64,000 nucleotides of DNA from Hyphomicrobiales bacterium (GCA_006844605.1 SPJN01000038.1:1-64000), one strand, 5' to 3'; shown: positions 54,112-62,465, counted from the stretch's first letter. The notes: a model not told the origin generated them from the sequence alone. Numbers and translations: made by a program.

Positions 54112-54882
54112 TCAGTCGCCCCGCTTTTCAACAATGATGGCATTGCCAAAAAACAGTTCATGATCGCGGGTGCGCCCCAACCGGTGTGCCGCCAATCCGG
54201 CAATATTGGCCAGAAAAATCAGGGGCCGCAATGCCAGCCAAACCACAGCGCGTACAGGCAGCGGTCCACGCTGCCACCACCGGGCCAGCAGGCCGTTGAA
54301 CAGGGCGCTCCACGCGGCCCAGCCACCAACCAATTTGGTATAGGTGACGGTCGGGCCGATGGCGGTTTCCAGCACCTGCCGCAACCCGAAACTGGTCAGC
54401 CGGCGGAAGTCATAGGGCTGTTCATGTTCGGGCCACATAAATGGCGTTGTCAGGATCAACCGCCCGCCCGGTTCCAGCACCCGGCGCAGTTCTGCCAAAA
54501 AGGCATCAACATCCGCCACATGCTCCAGCACCTCAAAACACACAATTGTTTGGGCGGCATTATTGGCAAATGGCAGCGCAGCACCATCATAAATCAGGTC
54601 GATATCTTCATTTTCATGGGGATGCGCACTATTATAGATGTCCACACCGACATATTTGTCGTGCTGCAAAATCGCCTGATAGGGTTTTGACCCACACCCC
54701 ACATCAATGATGAGGCCGCCTGATTGATCGGCAATCTGCTTTACAAATTGCAGCAAGGCATATCGCGGCAGATAATTATGATTTGTGAACAAGGCCCAAA
54801 AGCCGGGCTGAAACTTTTGCCGGCTAATTATGTTCGACAACATTACGCGCAATGAATGTGTGCCCATTTCCTCGCCAGACAT
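54112..54882 (-). CDS. Class I SAM-dependent methyltransferase
   Basis: A 256-residue methyltransferase of the UbiE/Methyltransf_11 type. SAM-binding motif I is GGLIIDVGCGSKPYQAIL, motif II is DLIYDGAALPFANNAAQTIV, and post-motif FEVLEHVADVDAFLAEL and EPGGRLILTTPF complete the fold. LRPLIFLANIAGLA near the C-terminus suggests membrane contact. It is divergent from the glycosyltransferase at 54954, which suggests a role in surface polysaccharide or glycolipid tailoring. Confidence 0.83.
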   Translation of the reverse strand: MSGEEMGTHSLRVMLSNIISRQKFQPGFWALFTNHNYLPRYALLQFVKQIADQSGGLIIDVGCGSKPYQAILQHDKYVGVDIYNSAHPHENEDIDLIYDGAALPFANNAAQTIVCFEVLEHVADVDAFLAELRRVLEPGGRLILTTPFMWPEHEQPYDFRRLTSFGLRQVLETAIGPTVTYTKLVGGWAAWSALFNGLLARWWQRGPLPVRAVVWLALRPLIFLANIAGLAAHRLGRTRDHELFFGNAIIVEKRGD

Positions 54883-54953
54883 TTCCTAGTGTGATAGATA
54901 TTCGCTATCGTATTCCTCCCCACTAGTACAGTGCAAATCAATGATTGGCTTGA

Positions 54954-56192
54954 ATGACTGTTAAAACAATTATCATTGTGAACGATCACGCACATGTCAG
55001 CGGCGGGCAACCCAAAATTGCGATCACCACCGCAATCGGGCTTGCCGCGCGGGGATATGACGTCACCTATTTTGCAACCACCGGACCGATTGACCCTGAT
55101 CTTGAACGCGCGCCGGTTAAGGTGATCTGTCTTGATCAATCCACATTGGCCGGATCAAGCAACCGATTGCGCGATGCGCTGCGCGGTATCTGGAACCGTC
55201 AGGCCGCCAAATCATTGGGCGCACTGTTGGCACCCCTCAACCCGGACGAGGCGATTGTCCATATTCATGGATGTGACAAGGAACTGTCCCCATCTGTCGG
55301 GCCGGTAATCACCAAAAGCAAGGTGCCCCACCTGTTCACCATGCATGGCTATTTTCTGGCATGCCCCAATGGCGGATTTTTCGATTATCAAAACAAGACC
55401 CGCTGCACCCGCACACCGTTAAGTGCCGATTGCCTGCGTACCAATTGTGATTCCCGCAGCAGATTGCACAAATTCTGGCGGGTCATTCGCCAAGTCATCC
55501 TGCATAGGGTCGGCACATTGCCCAAGGGGCTGAAGCATGTTGTGTATCTGTCACAAACCCAAAAACGTGTGATCAGCCAATTCTTGCCCACCGCAACCCA
55601 GCAGCATCATCTGCCGAATATGATCGACGCGTATGATGGCCCGCGCATTCAGTGCGAAGACAACAAGCCATTCATGTTTGTTGGGCGCATTGCAGCTGAA
55701 AAGGGCGCGGTTGAATTTGCTGCCGCCGCCAAACAGGCAAATGTTAAGGCCGTGTTCATCGGTGACGGGCCTGATTTTCAGGCCGTGCAAGACGCCAATC
55801 CACAAGCCGAAATGTTAGGCTGGCAAGACAAGGACAAGGTGGCGACCCTGCTGCGCAGCGCACGGGCGCTGGTCCTGCCAAGCCTGTGGTACGAAACCTT
55901 TGGCTTGGTGGCCTATGAGGCGCGGTCAATGGGCATCCCCGTCATCATCGGCGGCTGGAATGCCGGGGCTGAGGCTATCACCCATATGACTAATGGTCTG
56001 GTCTATGATCATGAAGCAGACTTGGCCGCTATGCTGGAACAGGCCAAGGATGACCAGCTGATCCAAAACCTTTCAACCAATGCCTATGACATGCACGCCA
56101 AAACAGGCGGTGCCACAACATTGGATGAACATATGGACCACCTGATCGGCCTTTATAACACCATCCTAACTGACCAGTTGCCGTCAGCGTAG
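54954..56192 (+). CDS. Glycosyltransferase family 4 protein
   Basis: A 412-residue GT-B glycosyltransferase. The N-terminal domain starts IIIVNDHAHVSGGQPKIA. The C-terminal donor domain has FVGRIAAEKGAVEFAAA and LPSLWYETFGLVAYEARS with the family E-x7-E, and the middle has FTMHGYFLACPNGGFFD followed by a Cys-rich stretch seen in some capsule-type transferases. It is probably involved in surface glycan assembly together with the divergent methyltransferase. Confidence 0.87.
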   Translation: MTVKTIIIVNDHAHVSGGQPKIAITTAIGLAARGYDVTYFATTGPIDPDLERAPVKVICLDQSTLAGSSNRLRDALRGIWNRQAAKSLGALLAPLNPDEAIVHIHGCDKELSPSVGPVITKSKVPHLFTMHGYFLACPNGGFFDYQNKTRCTRTPLSADCLRTNCDSRSRLHKFWRVIRQVILHRVGTLPKGLKHVVYLSQTQKRVISQFLPTATQQHHLPNMIDAYDGPRIQCEDNKPFMFVGRIAAEKGAVEFAAAAKQANVKAVFIGDGPDFQAVQDANPQAEMLGWQDKDKVATLLRSARALVLPSLWYETFGLVAYEARSMGIPVIIGGWNAGAEAITHMTNGLVYDHEADLAAMLEQAKDDQLIQNLSTNAYDMHAKTGGATTLDEHMDHLIGLYNTILTDQLPSA

Positions 56193-56256
56193 CTAAACCG
56201 TCTTGAACTGGCCTGCCTTAAACTAGACTGCCCTAAACTAGACTGCCTTAAACAGG
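56193..56256. repeat. 15-bp tandem repeat with stop codons at the GST 3' end
   Basis: On the minus strand the GST gene ends Phe-Lys-Ala-Val-stop. The following units read Phe-Arg-Ala-Val-stop, Phe-Lys-Ala-Gly-Gln and Phe-Lys-Thr-Val-stop in the same frame, at 15-bp spacing. The outermost unit also supplies the sequence around the stop of the convergent glycosyltransferase gene. Identity between units falls with distance from the gene. Confidence 0.75.
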
Positions 56257-57269
56257 GGCACACACCCTGACCCCTGAAAGATTTTCAGGGCGGCGGCACG
56301 GTCATCATCAGACAGGGCATTCAACTCATCACGCACCCAGCCAACGCATTTGGCCTGATAGGGAAAGGGTTTTTGCACCCACGGCTTGTCTTCAACTTCG
56401 CATTCAACCTTTTCCGCACCCGCTGTCACAGCGGCAGCATTGGCAAGCATGACCGGCACATAGGTGCGGCCCAGTTCTTCCAACAGGGGTGCAAGGCTGG
56501 TGGCGGCATCTTCGCGGCTGATCCAGTCATCTTCTGTGACCTCAAGCCCGCTTAGATCATCAATGACATGGACCCAGGCGAATACGCGCGGCGATTCCTT
56601 CAATGTCGCTGCCATCGACGTGGGATCAAACAGCGCCAATTGGGTTAGCTGTGCATAAAAGGCGAAATCAGATGCGCCGGGACGATGACCCATCAGATAG
56701 GGAAAGCGGCCCAAATGGTCATCCATCGCTTTCAAAATGCGAGAATAGCTTTCTTCAATGACAGGACCGGTGACATCATTGGACCCAACAACCCACAAGC
56801 GGCTGATTTGCCGTTCACCAAAAATCTCACCCAATTGGTCGGCCTGTTCCGTTGAAATCGAAACGCCCCCGCCCCAACGGGGAAGGACAGCCTTGGCCTT
56901 ATCAATATCTGCAGCGAAAGCCCAACGATAATGGAACATGGCCTTGGTCAGCCATTCATCGCCAAAATCTTCCAACACATAATCAAGGAACGCGATAGCT
57001 GGATCGGACGGAACCGCTGCGCGGCCTTCATACTCACCTTCAAAGCGACGGATCAGCGGGGTAGAATCGGTCACCGCATCATAGCCCCCCTTGCCATCTT
57101 CGAAATAAAAGGTCGGCAACAAACGAACCTTGGGCGCGGGCATGTCACCCTTTACTGACGGATCCTGATACATCACTTGATAGGGGATGTGCCGATAGCG
57201 CATATAGGCCAGCATTTTCCGCGTATAGGGGGAGCCGGGCGAACCGTAAAGTTTTTGTACCTGTGTCAT
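56238..57269 (-). CDS. Glutathione S-transferase family protein
   Basis: A 343-residue protein with an N-terminal thioredoxin-like GST domain (LYGSPGSPYTRKMLAYMRYR, where SPYT fills the active-site position; quoted in part) and a DSTPLIRRFE motif that binds glutathione in related proteins. A helical C-terminal domain follows, with the GASDFAFYAQLTQLA N-capping-box-like motif. At 343 residues it is longer than the usual 200-230, with an extra C-terminal segment (VEDKPWVQKPFPYQAK). The function is unknown. Confidence 0.8.
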   Translation of the reverse strand: MTQVQKLYGSPGSPYTRKMLAYMRYRHIPYQVMYQDPSVKGDMPAPKVRLLPTFYFEDGKGGYDAVTDSTPLIRRFEGEYEGRAAVPSDPAIAFLDYVLEDFGDEWLTKAMFHYRWAFAADIDKAKAVLPRWGGGVSISTEQADQLGEIFGERQISRLWVVGSNDVTGPVIEESYSRILKAMDDHLGRFPYLMGHRPGASDFAFYAQLTQLALFDPTSMAATLKESPRVFAWVHVIDDLSGLEVTEDDWISREDAATSLAPLLEELGRTYVPVMLANAAAVTAGAEKVECEVEDKPWVQKPFPYQAKCVGWVRDELNALSDDDRAAALKIFQGSGCVPLFKAV

Positions 57270-57430
57270 TGTGATGGCCTTCCTGTCATTTGCTCTCGAT
57301 TATTGGGGCGCAGCATAAAAGCACCGCGCAACAAAATCCAGAAAAAAGACATAGTGAGTGCCAATTGTTTTGGTCCGACGGTTAGAGGCGATTGCCACAG
57401 CCCGCTTTAGGCGATAAAGTGCCCGCCATC

Positions 57431-57462
57431 TGGGCTGCTGTGACGTCAAATCAGGCAGCCCA
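57431..57462. promoter_or_regulatory. Hairpin in the thiolase leader with internal TGACGTCA
   Basis: TGGGCTGC and GCAGCCCA are perfect 8-bp arms around a 16-base loop that itself holds the palindrome TGACGTCA. It lies about 55 bp ahead of the thiolase ATG, in the 250-bp gap with the divergent GST gene. It is a candidate operator or RNA structure. Confidence 0.4.
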
Positions 57463-57516
57463 CCGTTATTTTATTTGAGGCTTCTTAAACTTAAACTGCA
57501 TCGAAAGGACCAGATC

Positions 57517-58761
57517 ATGGTTGACGCATGGATCATTGACGCCTGCCGCACACCGCGCGGTATTGGCAAAAAGGGCAAAGGCGCTCTGACAGAAATTCAC
57601 CCCCAACGCCTTGGCGCAACAGTGTTGAAGGCATTGGCAGAACGCAACAGCCTGAACACCGCTGATGTCGATGACATCATTTGGGGCACAAGCTCACAAA
57701 AGGGCACGCAAGGCGGTGACCTTGGCCGTATGTCCGCCCTTGACGCCGGTTACGACATCAAGGCATCCGGCGTAACACTTGACCGTTTCTGCGGTTCAGG
57801 CATCACGTCTGTTGGTTTTGCGGCCAATGCCATCATGTCCGGCATGGAAGATTGCGTTGTTGCCGGTGGCACCGACATGATGTCCCGCTTTGGCGAAGGT
57901 CGCGACCCCAATGCCGGTCCGCCCCTTATGGACAATGGCAACGAACATCTGCGCGAAATTCACCCGCAGTCACATCAGGGCATTTGCGCCGACGCCATCG
58001 CCACACTTGAAGGCATCTCTCGCGAAGCCGTTGACGAGCTGGCCTATGTCAGCCAGCAGCGTGCCGATGCCGCCATCAAGGGCGGTCACTTCGACAAGTC
58101 GCTCGTCACTGTCTACAATGACGACGGTTCTGTTGCGCTGGACCACGAAGAATTCCCGCGCCCGCAAACCACAATGGAAACACTTGCCGGCCTGAAAGCG
58201 TCATTCGAAGGCATGGCACAGTTCCCGCTGACCGAAGATGGCTTGACCTTTGCCAAGCTGATCCAGATGAAATATGGCGATGACTTCGTGATCAATCACG
58301 TGCATCACGCCGGTAACTCATCCGGCGTTGTTGACGGTTCCGCAGCCTTGCTGCTGGCGTCACCCGACTATGCCAAGAAGCAGGGTTGGAAGCCGCGCGC
58401 CAAGGTGACACGTATCGTGAATATGGGTGACTGCCCGACATTGATGCTGAACGCACCGGTTCCCGCTGCGAAGAAGGCGCTTGAAAAAGCTGGCCTGACC
58501 AAAGACGATATCGATCTTTGGGAAGTCAACGAGGCGTTCTCTGTCGTCACAGAAAAGTTCATCCGTGACATGGGTGTTGATCGCGAAAAGATCAACGTCA
58601 ATGGCGGTGCGATGGCCCTTGGTCATCCGATTGGTGCCACAGGCTCCATCTTGATCGGCACAATGGTTGACGAGCTTGAGCGTCGCGACCTGAAGCGTGG
58701 TCTGGTGACCATGTGTGCTGCTGGCGGCATGGCCCCGGCGAATATCGTTGAGCGGGTGTAA
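57517..58761 (+). CDS. Acetyl-CoA C-acyltransferase (thiolase)
   Basis: A 414-residue thiolase completing beta-oxidation cycles or condensing acetyl-CoA. The nucleophile Cys is in DRFCGSGITSVGFA, NEAFSVVTEKF is the middle motif, GGAMALGHPIGATGSI holds the active-site His, and CAAGGMAPANIVERV the second Cys. The start at 57517 (MVDAWIIDACRTPRG) is family-like, and GAAAGGA lies upstream. The 3' end and terminator are duplicated 180 bp downstream. Confidence 0.92.
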   Translation: MVDAWIIDACRTPRGIGKKGKGALTEIHPQRLGATVLKALAERNSLNTADVDDIIWGTSSQKGTQGGDLGRMSALDAGYDIKASGVTLDRFCGSGITSVGFAANAIMSGMEDCVVAGGTDMMSRFGEGRDPNAGPPLMDNGNEHLREIHPQSHQGICADAIATLEGISREAVDELAYVSQQRADAAIKGGHFDKSLVTVYNDDGSVALDHEEFPRPQTTMETLAGLKASFEGMAQFPLTEDGLTFAKLIQMKYGDDFVINHVHHAGNSSGVVDGSAALLLASPDYAKKQGWKPRAKVTRIVNMGDCPTLMLNAPVPAAKKALEKAGLTKDDIDLWEVNEAFSVVTEKFIRDMGVDREKINVNGGAMALGHPIGATGSILIGTMVDELERRDLKRGLVTMCAAGGMAPANIVERV

Positions 58762-58815
58762 ATCCACTTAACCACTAAAATTAGGCCCTGTTCCGAAAGG
58801 AGCGGGGCTTTTTTC
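58723..58815 (+). repeat. Thiolase 3' end and terminator, copy 1
   Basis: This roughly 93-bp stretch from the GGMAPANIVERV codons through the stop and terminator recurs at 58902-58995 with only a few differences (around CTAAAATTAG versus CTAGAATTTAAG). Confidence 0.92.
58785..58814 (+). terminator. Thiolase terminator, copy 1
   Basis: GCCCTGTTCC and GGAGCGGGGC pair (with G-U pairs) around GAAA and run into TTTTTT. Confidence 0.8.
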
Positions 58816-58850
58816 TTGCCGTCAGCTTGCATATCCGCAGCATTTTATGT

Positions 58851-58897
58851 CCATCGCGCGGCACCGCAAAAGTCGAACAACTTTTGCTGCGCGATGG
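58851..58897. repeat. Long imperfect inverted repeat between the duplicated thiolase ends
   Basis: CCATCGCGC ... GCGCGATGG form the outer 9-bp arms and GCAAAAGT ... ACTTTTGC the inner 8-bp arms around CGAACA, with a small bulge between. It has no long T run. It lies exactly in the spacer between the two copies and may be a REP-like element connected with the duplication. Confidence 0.65.
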
Positions 58898-58901
58898 AAT
58901 A

Positions 58902-58995
58902 GGCGGCATGGCCCCGGCGAATATCGTTGAGCGGGTGTAAATCCACTTAACCACTAGAATTTAAGCCCTGTTCCGAAAGGAGCGGGGCTTTTTTC
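58902..58995 (+). repeat. Thiolase 3' end and terminator, copy 2 (remnant)
   Basis: This is a second copy of the last 12 codons, stop, spacer and terminator hairpin (58965-58994) of the thiolase gene. The codons 58902-58940 would read GGMAPANIVERV-stop but have no start, so this is a non-coding remnant that provides a second terminator. Confidence 0.92.
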
Positions 58996-59045
58996 CTATG
59001 TAATCAATAGTTTAAAAAAAATCGCCCAAACCCCCAATAATTGGC

Positions 59046-59075
59046 TTGACCAATTGGTCAGACCAATTATATAGT
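59046..59075 (+). promoter_or_regulatory. FadR-type operator inside the GntR-gene promoter
   Basis: AATTGGTCAGACCAATT (59052-59068) is a perfect 17-bp palindrome with the TGGTNNNACCA core bound by FadR-subfamily GntR regulators. It overlaps a second palindrome TGACCAATTGGTCA (59047-59060). TTGACC (59046-59051) and TATAGT (59070-59075) flank it with 18-bp spacing, so a bound repressor would block the promoter. Autoregulation by the protein at 59114 is likely. Confidence 0.75.
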
Positions 59076-59113
59076 CCTGGCAATCCACAATAAGGAACCG
59101 GGCACCAACTGGC

Positions 59114-59863
59114 ATGAGCGTCGCTGACAAAGCATTGGTACAACAATCACAGGTCGAAATGGTTTTTCGCAAACTATTGACCATGATTATTGACGGGACC
59201 TATCCCGAAAAGGCACGCCTGCCCGCCGAACGTACCTTGTGCAAGGACCTTGAAACATCGCGCGGCACATTGCGCGAGGCACTGCGGCGTCTATCTGATT
59301 GGCATGTTGTCGAAAGCCGGCAGGGGTCAGGCATCACCGTCCAGCCGAAGGCAAATTGGCTGTTTGATGTGCTGCCCACCTATCTATTGCATCAAATCGC
59401 GACTAAGCCAACGGCGGAACTGATCCCGCTGTTCAAGGAACTGATGCACGCCCAACGGGACATCTTCATCATGGCCCTGCGGATCGCCACGCGCAGTGCC
59501 GATCCTGATAAACTTGATCAGGCCCTCACGCTGGCCCAGGACGCCTTTGCCGTCAGAAATGATCCCATCGCCTTTGCTCGCGCCGACTTTGCCGTGATCA
59601 GCGCCATGATCTCCTCGTCCGATCTATTGCCCCTGCAATGGTTGATGAACCGGATCAGCGGCGTATTCAGCGAGTTGATCCTGACATTTGGCGCCAACGT
59701 CCCGGCACCCAAAGGCTACATCAAATTTTACGAAACGCTCGTCACGCTGATGAAGGCGCATGACGAAGACCTCGTCGTTGCACACGCAACGCTTTATCTC
59801 ACCCAGATCGACAACATGGTTCTGGAAGCACTAGCCCCCCTGTTTGAGCAGGCAGAAAGGTAA
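59114..59863 (+). CDS. GntR/FadR family regulator
   Basis: A 249-residue regulator. The winged helix-turn-helix (residues about 15-75) includes YPEKARLPAERTLCKDLETS, then RGTLREALRRLSDWHVVESR and QGSGITV. The C-terminal 170 residues are all-helical, as in the FadR/FCD type (VFRKLLTMIIDG precedes the wing). It is placed between the thiolase gene and a metal-dependent hydrolase and has a matching palindrome in its own promoter. An acyl-CoA or related acid is the likely effector. Confidence 0.87.
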   Translation: MSVADKALVQQSQVEMVFRKLLTMIIDGTYPEKARLPAERTLCKDLETSRGTLREALRRLSDWHVVESRQGSGITVQPKANWLFDVLPTYLLHQIATKPTAELIPLFKELMHAQRDIFIMALRIATRSADPDKLDQALTLAQDAFAVRNDPIAFARADFAVISAMISSSDLLPLQWLMNRISGVFSELILTFGANVPAPKGYIKFYETLVTLMKAHDEDLVVAHATLYLTQIDNMVLEALAPLFEQAER

Positions 59864-59867
59864 GAAT

Positions 59868-60704
59868 ATGAGCAGCCAAATCCCTGAACGCACCAATATT
59901 CACGGCCCCGCCGAAATCAAGCCGCGCGATGTTCACTTCGACAAGTTGAAGGATCTGAACATGCATAACTGGCACGGCGGCAACCCGATTATCAGCCAGC
60001 TTTATAACGGCCTGTCATTGCTGTTCCCCGAAGGCGAAGATTTCTTTGTCCATTCAGTGCGTATTCACGCCAAGCAGATCACTGACCCGGCCTTGAAAAC
60101 CCACGTCAAAGGCTTCATGACGCAAGAGGCAATCCACAGCCGTGAACATATTGTCTATAATGAAGCATTGGACGAACAAAAAATCCCGACCAAACGTGTG
60201 CTTGAGATGAACCATAAGGGGATTGAGTGGACCAAGAAAGGCTCCAAGCAATCACAGCTTGCCTCCACCGCTGCGGCCGAACATTTCACTGCCACATTGG
60301 CAGATATGTTGTTGACCGATGATCGCATGATGGGCGACGCCCCCGAAGAGATGAAGCGCATTTGGCGCTGGCACGCGGTTGAAGAAACCGAACACAAGGC
60401 AGTTGCCTATGATGTCTATCAGGCGTGCTATCCCGGTGTTCAGGGATATCTGGTCCGCTGCCTGATCATGCTGTTGACGTTGGTGACTTTCGTGCCCGGC
60501 ATTTTGCTCGGCACCTTTGCATTGCTGCGGGGCGTAAACGAAAAACCAACAGGCAAGCATTGGCGTCAGGCATTGAAGTTCCTGTTCTGGGGGCCGGGCT
60601 TTATCACCAAAATGGTGTGGCGCAGCCTGCCTTACTTCAAACCAAGTTTCCATCCGTGGGACGAGCAAAACTTCCACCACATTACTGAGTGGAACGAAGC
60701 ATAG
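59868..60704 (+). CDS. PF10118-type metal-dependent hydrolase (paralogue)
   Basis: A 278-residue member of the same family as the protein at 45546. The shared pattern is LLFPEGEDFFVHSVR, FMTQEAIHSREHIVYNEAL, AAAEHFTATLADML and WRWHAVEETEHKAVAYDVY. A hydrophobic hairpin (LVRCLIMLLTLVTFVPGILL) near the C-terminus suggests membrane association. The start at 59868 is 4 bp after the GntR gene stop, so the two are cotranscribed and likely under the same operator. The reaction is unknown; a link to fatty-acid or sterol metabolism is inferred from neighbours. Confidence 0.8.
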   Translation: MSSQIPERTNIHGPAEIKPRDVHFDKLKDLNMHNWHGGNPIISQLYNGLSLLFPEGEDFFVHSVRIHAKQITDPALKTHVKGFMTQEAIHSREHIVYNEALDEQKIPTKRVLEMNHKGIEWTKKGSKQSQLASTAAAEHFTATLADMLLTDDRMMGDAPEEMKRIWRWHAVEETEHKAVAYDVYQACYPGVQGYLVRCLIMLLTLVTFVPGILLGTFALLRGVNEKPTGKHWRQALKFLFWGPGFITKMVWRSLPYFKPSFHPWDEQNFHHITEWNEA

Positions 60705-60717
60705 GTCTAAAGAACCA

Positions 60718-60746
60718 AACCCCGCTCAAACAGAGCGGGGTTTTTT
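60718..60746 (+). terminator. Hairpin terminator
   Basis: AACCCCGCTC and GAGCGGGGTT around a short loop, followed by TTTTTT, directly after the PF10118 gene. Confidence 0.88.
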
Positions 60747-60775
60747 CTGCGCAGGCAATAACTTGATTTGGGGGG

Positions 60776-61246
60776 TCAGGACCAATAGCCCTTCATCAAT
60801 TCATGTGACCAGTCGGGCTGTTTGATGGCCCCGCGCGGCTGGAATTCCTGCATCACCGGTTTGATGTCCACAACGGGCGTACCAGCGATGGCATCAAGGC
60901 CACGCACTGTCAGTCGCGTGCCATCAACTTTCAAAATTTCACAAACCGATACTGCCAACAGGTTCGGGCGGTTCTTGCCCCGTTGCGCGAAGATACCCAC
61001 ACGCGGCCAATCGGTATTGCCGCGCGGGTGGCGCGCATCCTTGGTGATTTTGTCAGCGGGCACCTTGTTGAAATGAAAAATGATCTCGGCATGGGAAAAT
61101 GTATCAAGGCCCATCAATGCCTGATCATCAAACTGCGCCGCGTCCAACACGATAGTGCAGGTTTCGCTGTCCCAATCATCATCAACCGGATCAGCACGAC
61201 CCCCATCGACAACCCCAATCGGCGTCAGCATAATTGTATCTGTCAT
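60776..61246 (-). CDS. TrmO-like tRNA methyltransferase family protein
   Basis: A 156-residue protein of the TrmO (YaeB/TsaA-like) family, which N6-methylates the t6A base in tRNA-Thr using SAM. PIGVV opens the beta-barrel, then ARHPRGNTDWPRVGIFAQRG and NRPNLLAVSV carry the family core, and LDAIAGTPVVDIKPVM matches the LD-x-x-x-GTP-x-x-D-x-K-P motif. It is shorter than E. coli TrmO (about 235), as in many single-domain homologues. Confidence 0.8.
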   Translation of the reverse strand: MTDTIMLTPIGVVDGGRADPVDDDWDSETCTIVLDAAQFDDQALMGLDTFSHAEIIFHFNKVPADKITKDARHPRGNTDWPRVGIFAQRGKNRPNLLAVSVCEILKVDGTRLTVRGLDAIAGTPVVDIKPVMQEFQPRGAIKQPDWSHELMKGYWS

Positions 61247-61263
61247 AGCGTTTCTCTTTCCCC

Positions 61264-61293
61264 AAAAAACAACCCGCCAAATGGCGGGCTGTT
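61264..61293 (-). terminator. Terminator after the acyl-CoA dehydrogenase pair
   Basis: On the minus strand AACAGCCCGCCA and TGGCGGGTTGTT form the stem, followed by TTTT. Confidence 0.75.
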
Positions 61294-61359
61294 CTGTCTT
61301 CCAAATACGTTTCAGGCCCGCACCCGCATCATTGCCGAATCACGCACTTGCATCATCAT

Positions 61360-62451
61360 TTATGCTGCCCAGCCTTGCAGCTTGGCAGCATCTTCACGTA
61401 CCCGTTCCGGGCCACCAAGAAGCTGGCGGTTCAGCCCGATACGCTTGAACCAATAATGCAACCCGACCAAATCGGTAAAGCCCATGCCACCATGTACTTC
61501 GGTTGATGTCCGCGCCACAAACTGCCCGCTGTCAGCAGCCAGCGCCTTGGCAAGGCAGGCCAATACCGGACCTTCATCGGGGTCTGTATCAATGGCGTGG
61601 GCGGCATGCCACACAAGGGCGCGCAGGGGCTCAACCTCTGCCACCATTTCGGCGCACATATGTTTCACCGCCTGAAAGCTGCCGATCACACGGCCAAACT
61701 GTTCACGGCCCCCGGCATATTCAACCGCCTGATCCAGCATATTCTGCATGGCACCCAACGTATCGGCAGCCAGCAACACACGCCCCAGCTCAATCACGCG
61801 CGCGGCAGCGTTGCCCGGCTCGTTCTCTCCATCAAGGCGCACAGCGTCAACACCATCCAACAACAGCTCTGACATCATGCGTGTGCGGTCAATGTTCGGC
61901 ATGTCGTTACGGGTCAGCCCGGCAGCATCTGCGGCAACTATGTAAAGCGCACCGGATTGATCAGCGGTAATGATGTGGGTGGCATCATCACAATCAAATG
62001 CAAACAGGGCCTTGCCCGATAGCTTGCCATCTTCTTCTGACAGGCCCGCGCCTTCGCGCACATTCACACGCTCAGTCATGGCGATGCCAAAACGCACCTC
62101 ACCATTCACAAGCTTGCCAAACCAGTCAGCCTTTTGATCTTCGGTCCCTGCCTCAGCAATGGCGCGGCTGGCCATCATCGTGCCGGTAAAGCTGATTGGC
62201 GCAGCGGCAAATCCCAAGGCTTCATGCACCAACGCAGCATCAAGTGCCGCAAGCCCAAGGCCGCCATGCGCCTCTGGCACCAAAATCTGATTGACGCCCA
62301 GCGCCCCAAGCCCTTCGGTCATGCGCTGTTTTACGGCAGTGTCATTTTCGGTGGCAACCTTGCGTGTTTCATCAAGAGGAACGGTTTCATCCAAAAATGA
62401 TTTGATTGAATCGGCCAATAGCCGTTGATCTTCTGAAAGTGCAAATTCCAT
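61360..62451 (-). CDS. Acyl-CoA dehydrogenase (second of a pair)
   Basis: A 363-residue acyl-CoA dehydrogenase-like protein. It has EFALSEDQRLLADSIKSFL at the start, RFGIAMTERVNVREGAGLSE in the middle, and GREQFGRVIGSFQAVKHMCA followed by HGGMGFTDLVGLHYWFKRI. It pairs with the 401-aa dehydrogenase 14 bp upstream. Such unequal pairs form heteromeric (alpha2beta2) FadE enzymes for steroid side-chain or branched acyl-CoA oxidation in actinobacteria and some proteobacteria. A missing catalytic Glu in one partner is typical; which one lacks it cannot be settled by eye. Confidence 0.85.
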   Translation of the reverse strand: MEFALSEDQRLLADSIKSFLDETVPLDETRKVATENDTAVKQRMTEGLGALGVNQILVPEAHGGLGLAALDAALVHEALGFAAAPISFTGTMMASRAIAEAGTEDQKADWFGKLVNGEVRFGIAMTERVNVREGAGLSEEDGKLSGKALFAFDCDDATHIITADQSGALYIVAADAAGLTRNDMPNIDRTRMMSELLLDGVDAVRLDGENEPGNAAARVIELGRVLLAADTLGAMQNMLDQAVEYAGGREQFGRVIGSFQAVKHMCAEMVAEVEPLRALVWHAAHAIDTDPDEGPVLACLAKALAADSGQFVARTSTEVHGGMGFTDLVGLHYWFKRIGLNRQLLGGPERVREDAAKLQGWAA

Positions 62452-62465
62452 CTGTCTGCCCCCCT

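Noticed and set aside
58902-58940. Second GGMAPANIVERV stretch considered as a thiolase pseudogene.
   Set aside because: Only the last dozen codons and terminator are duplicated, so it is described as a repeat copy rather than a former full gene.
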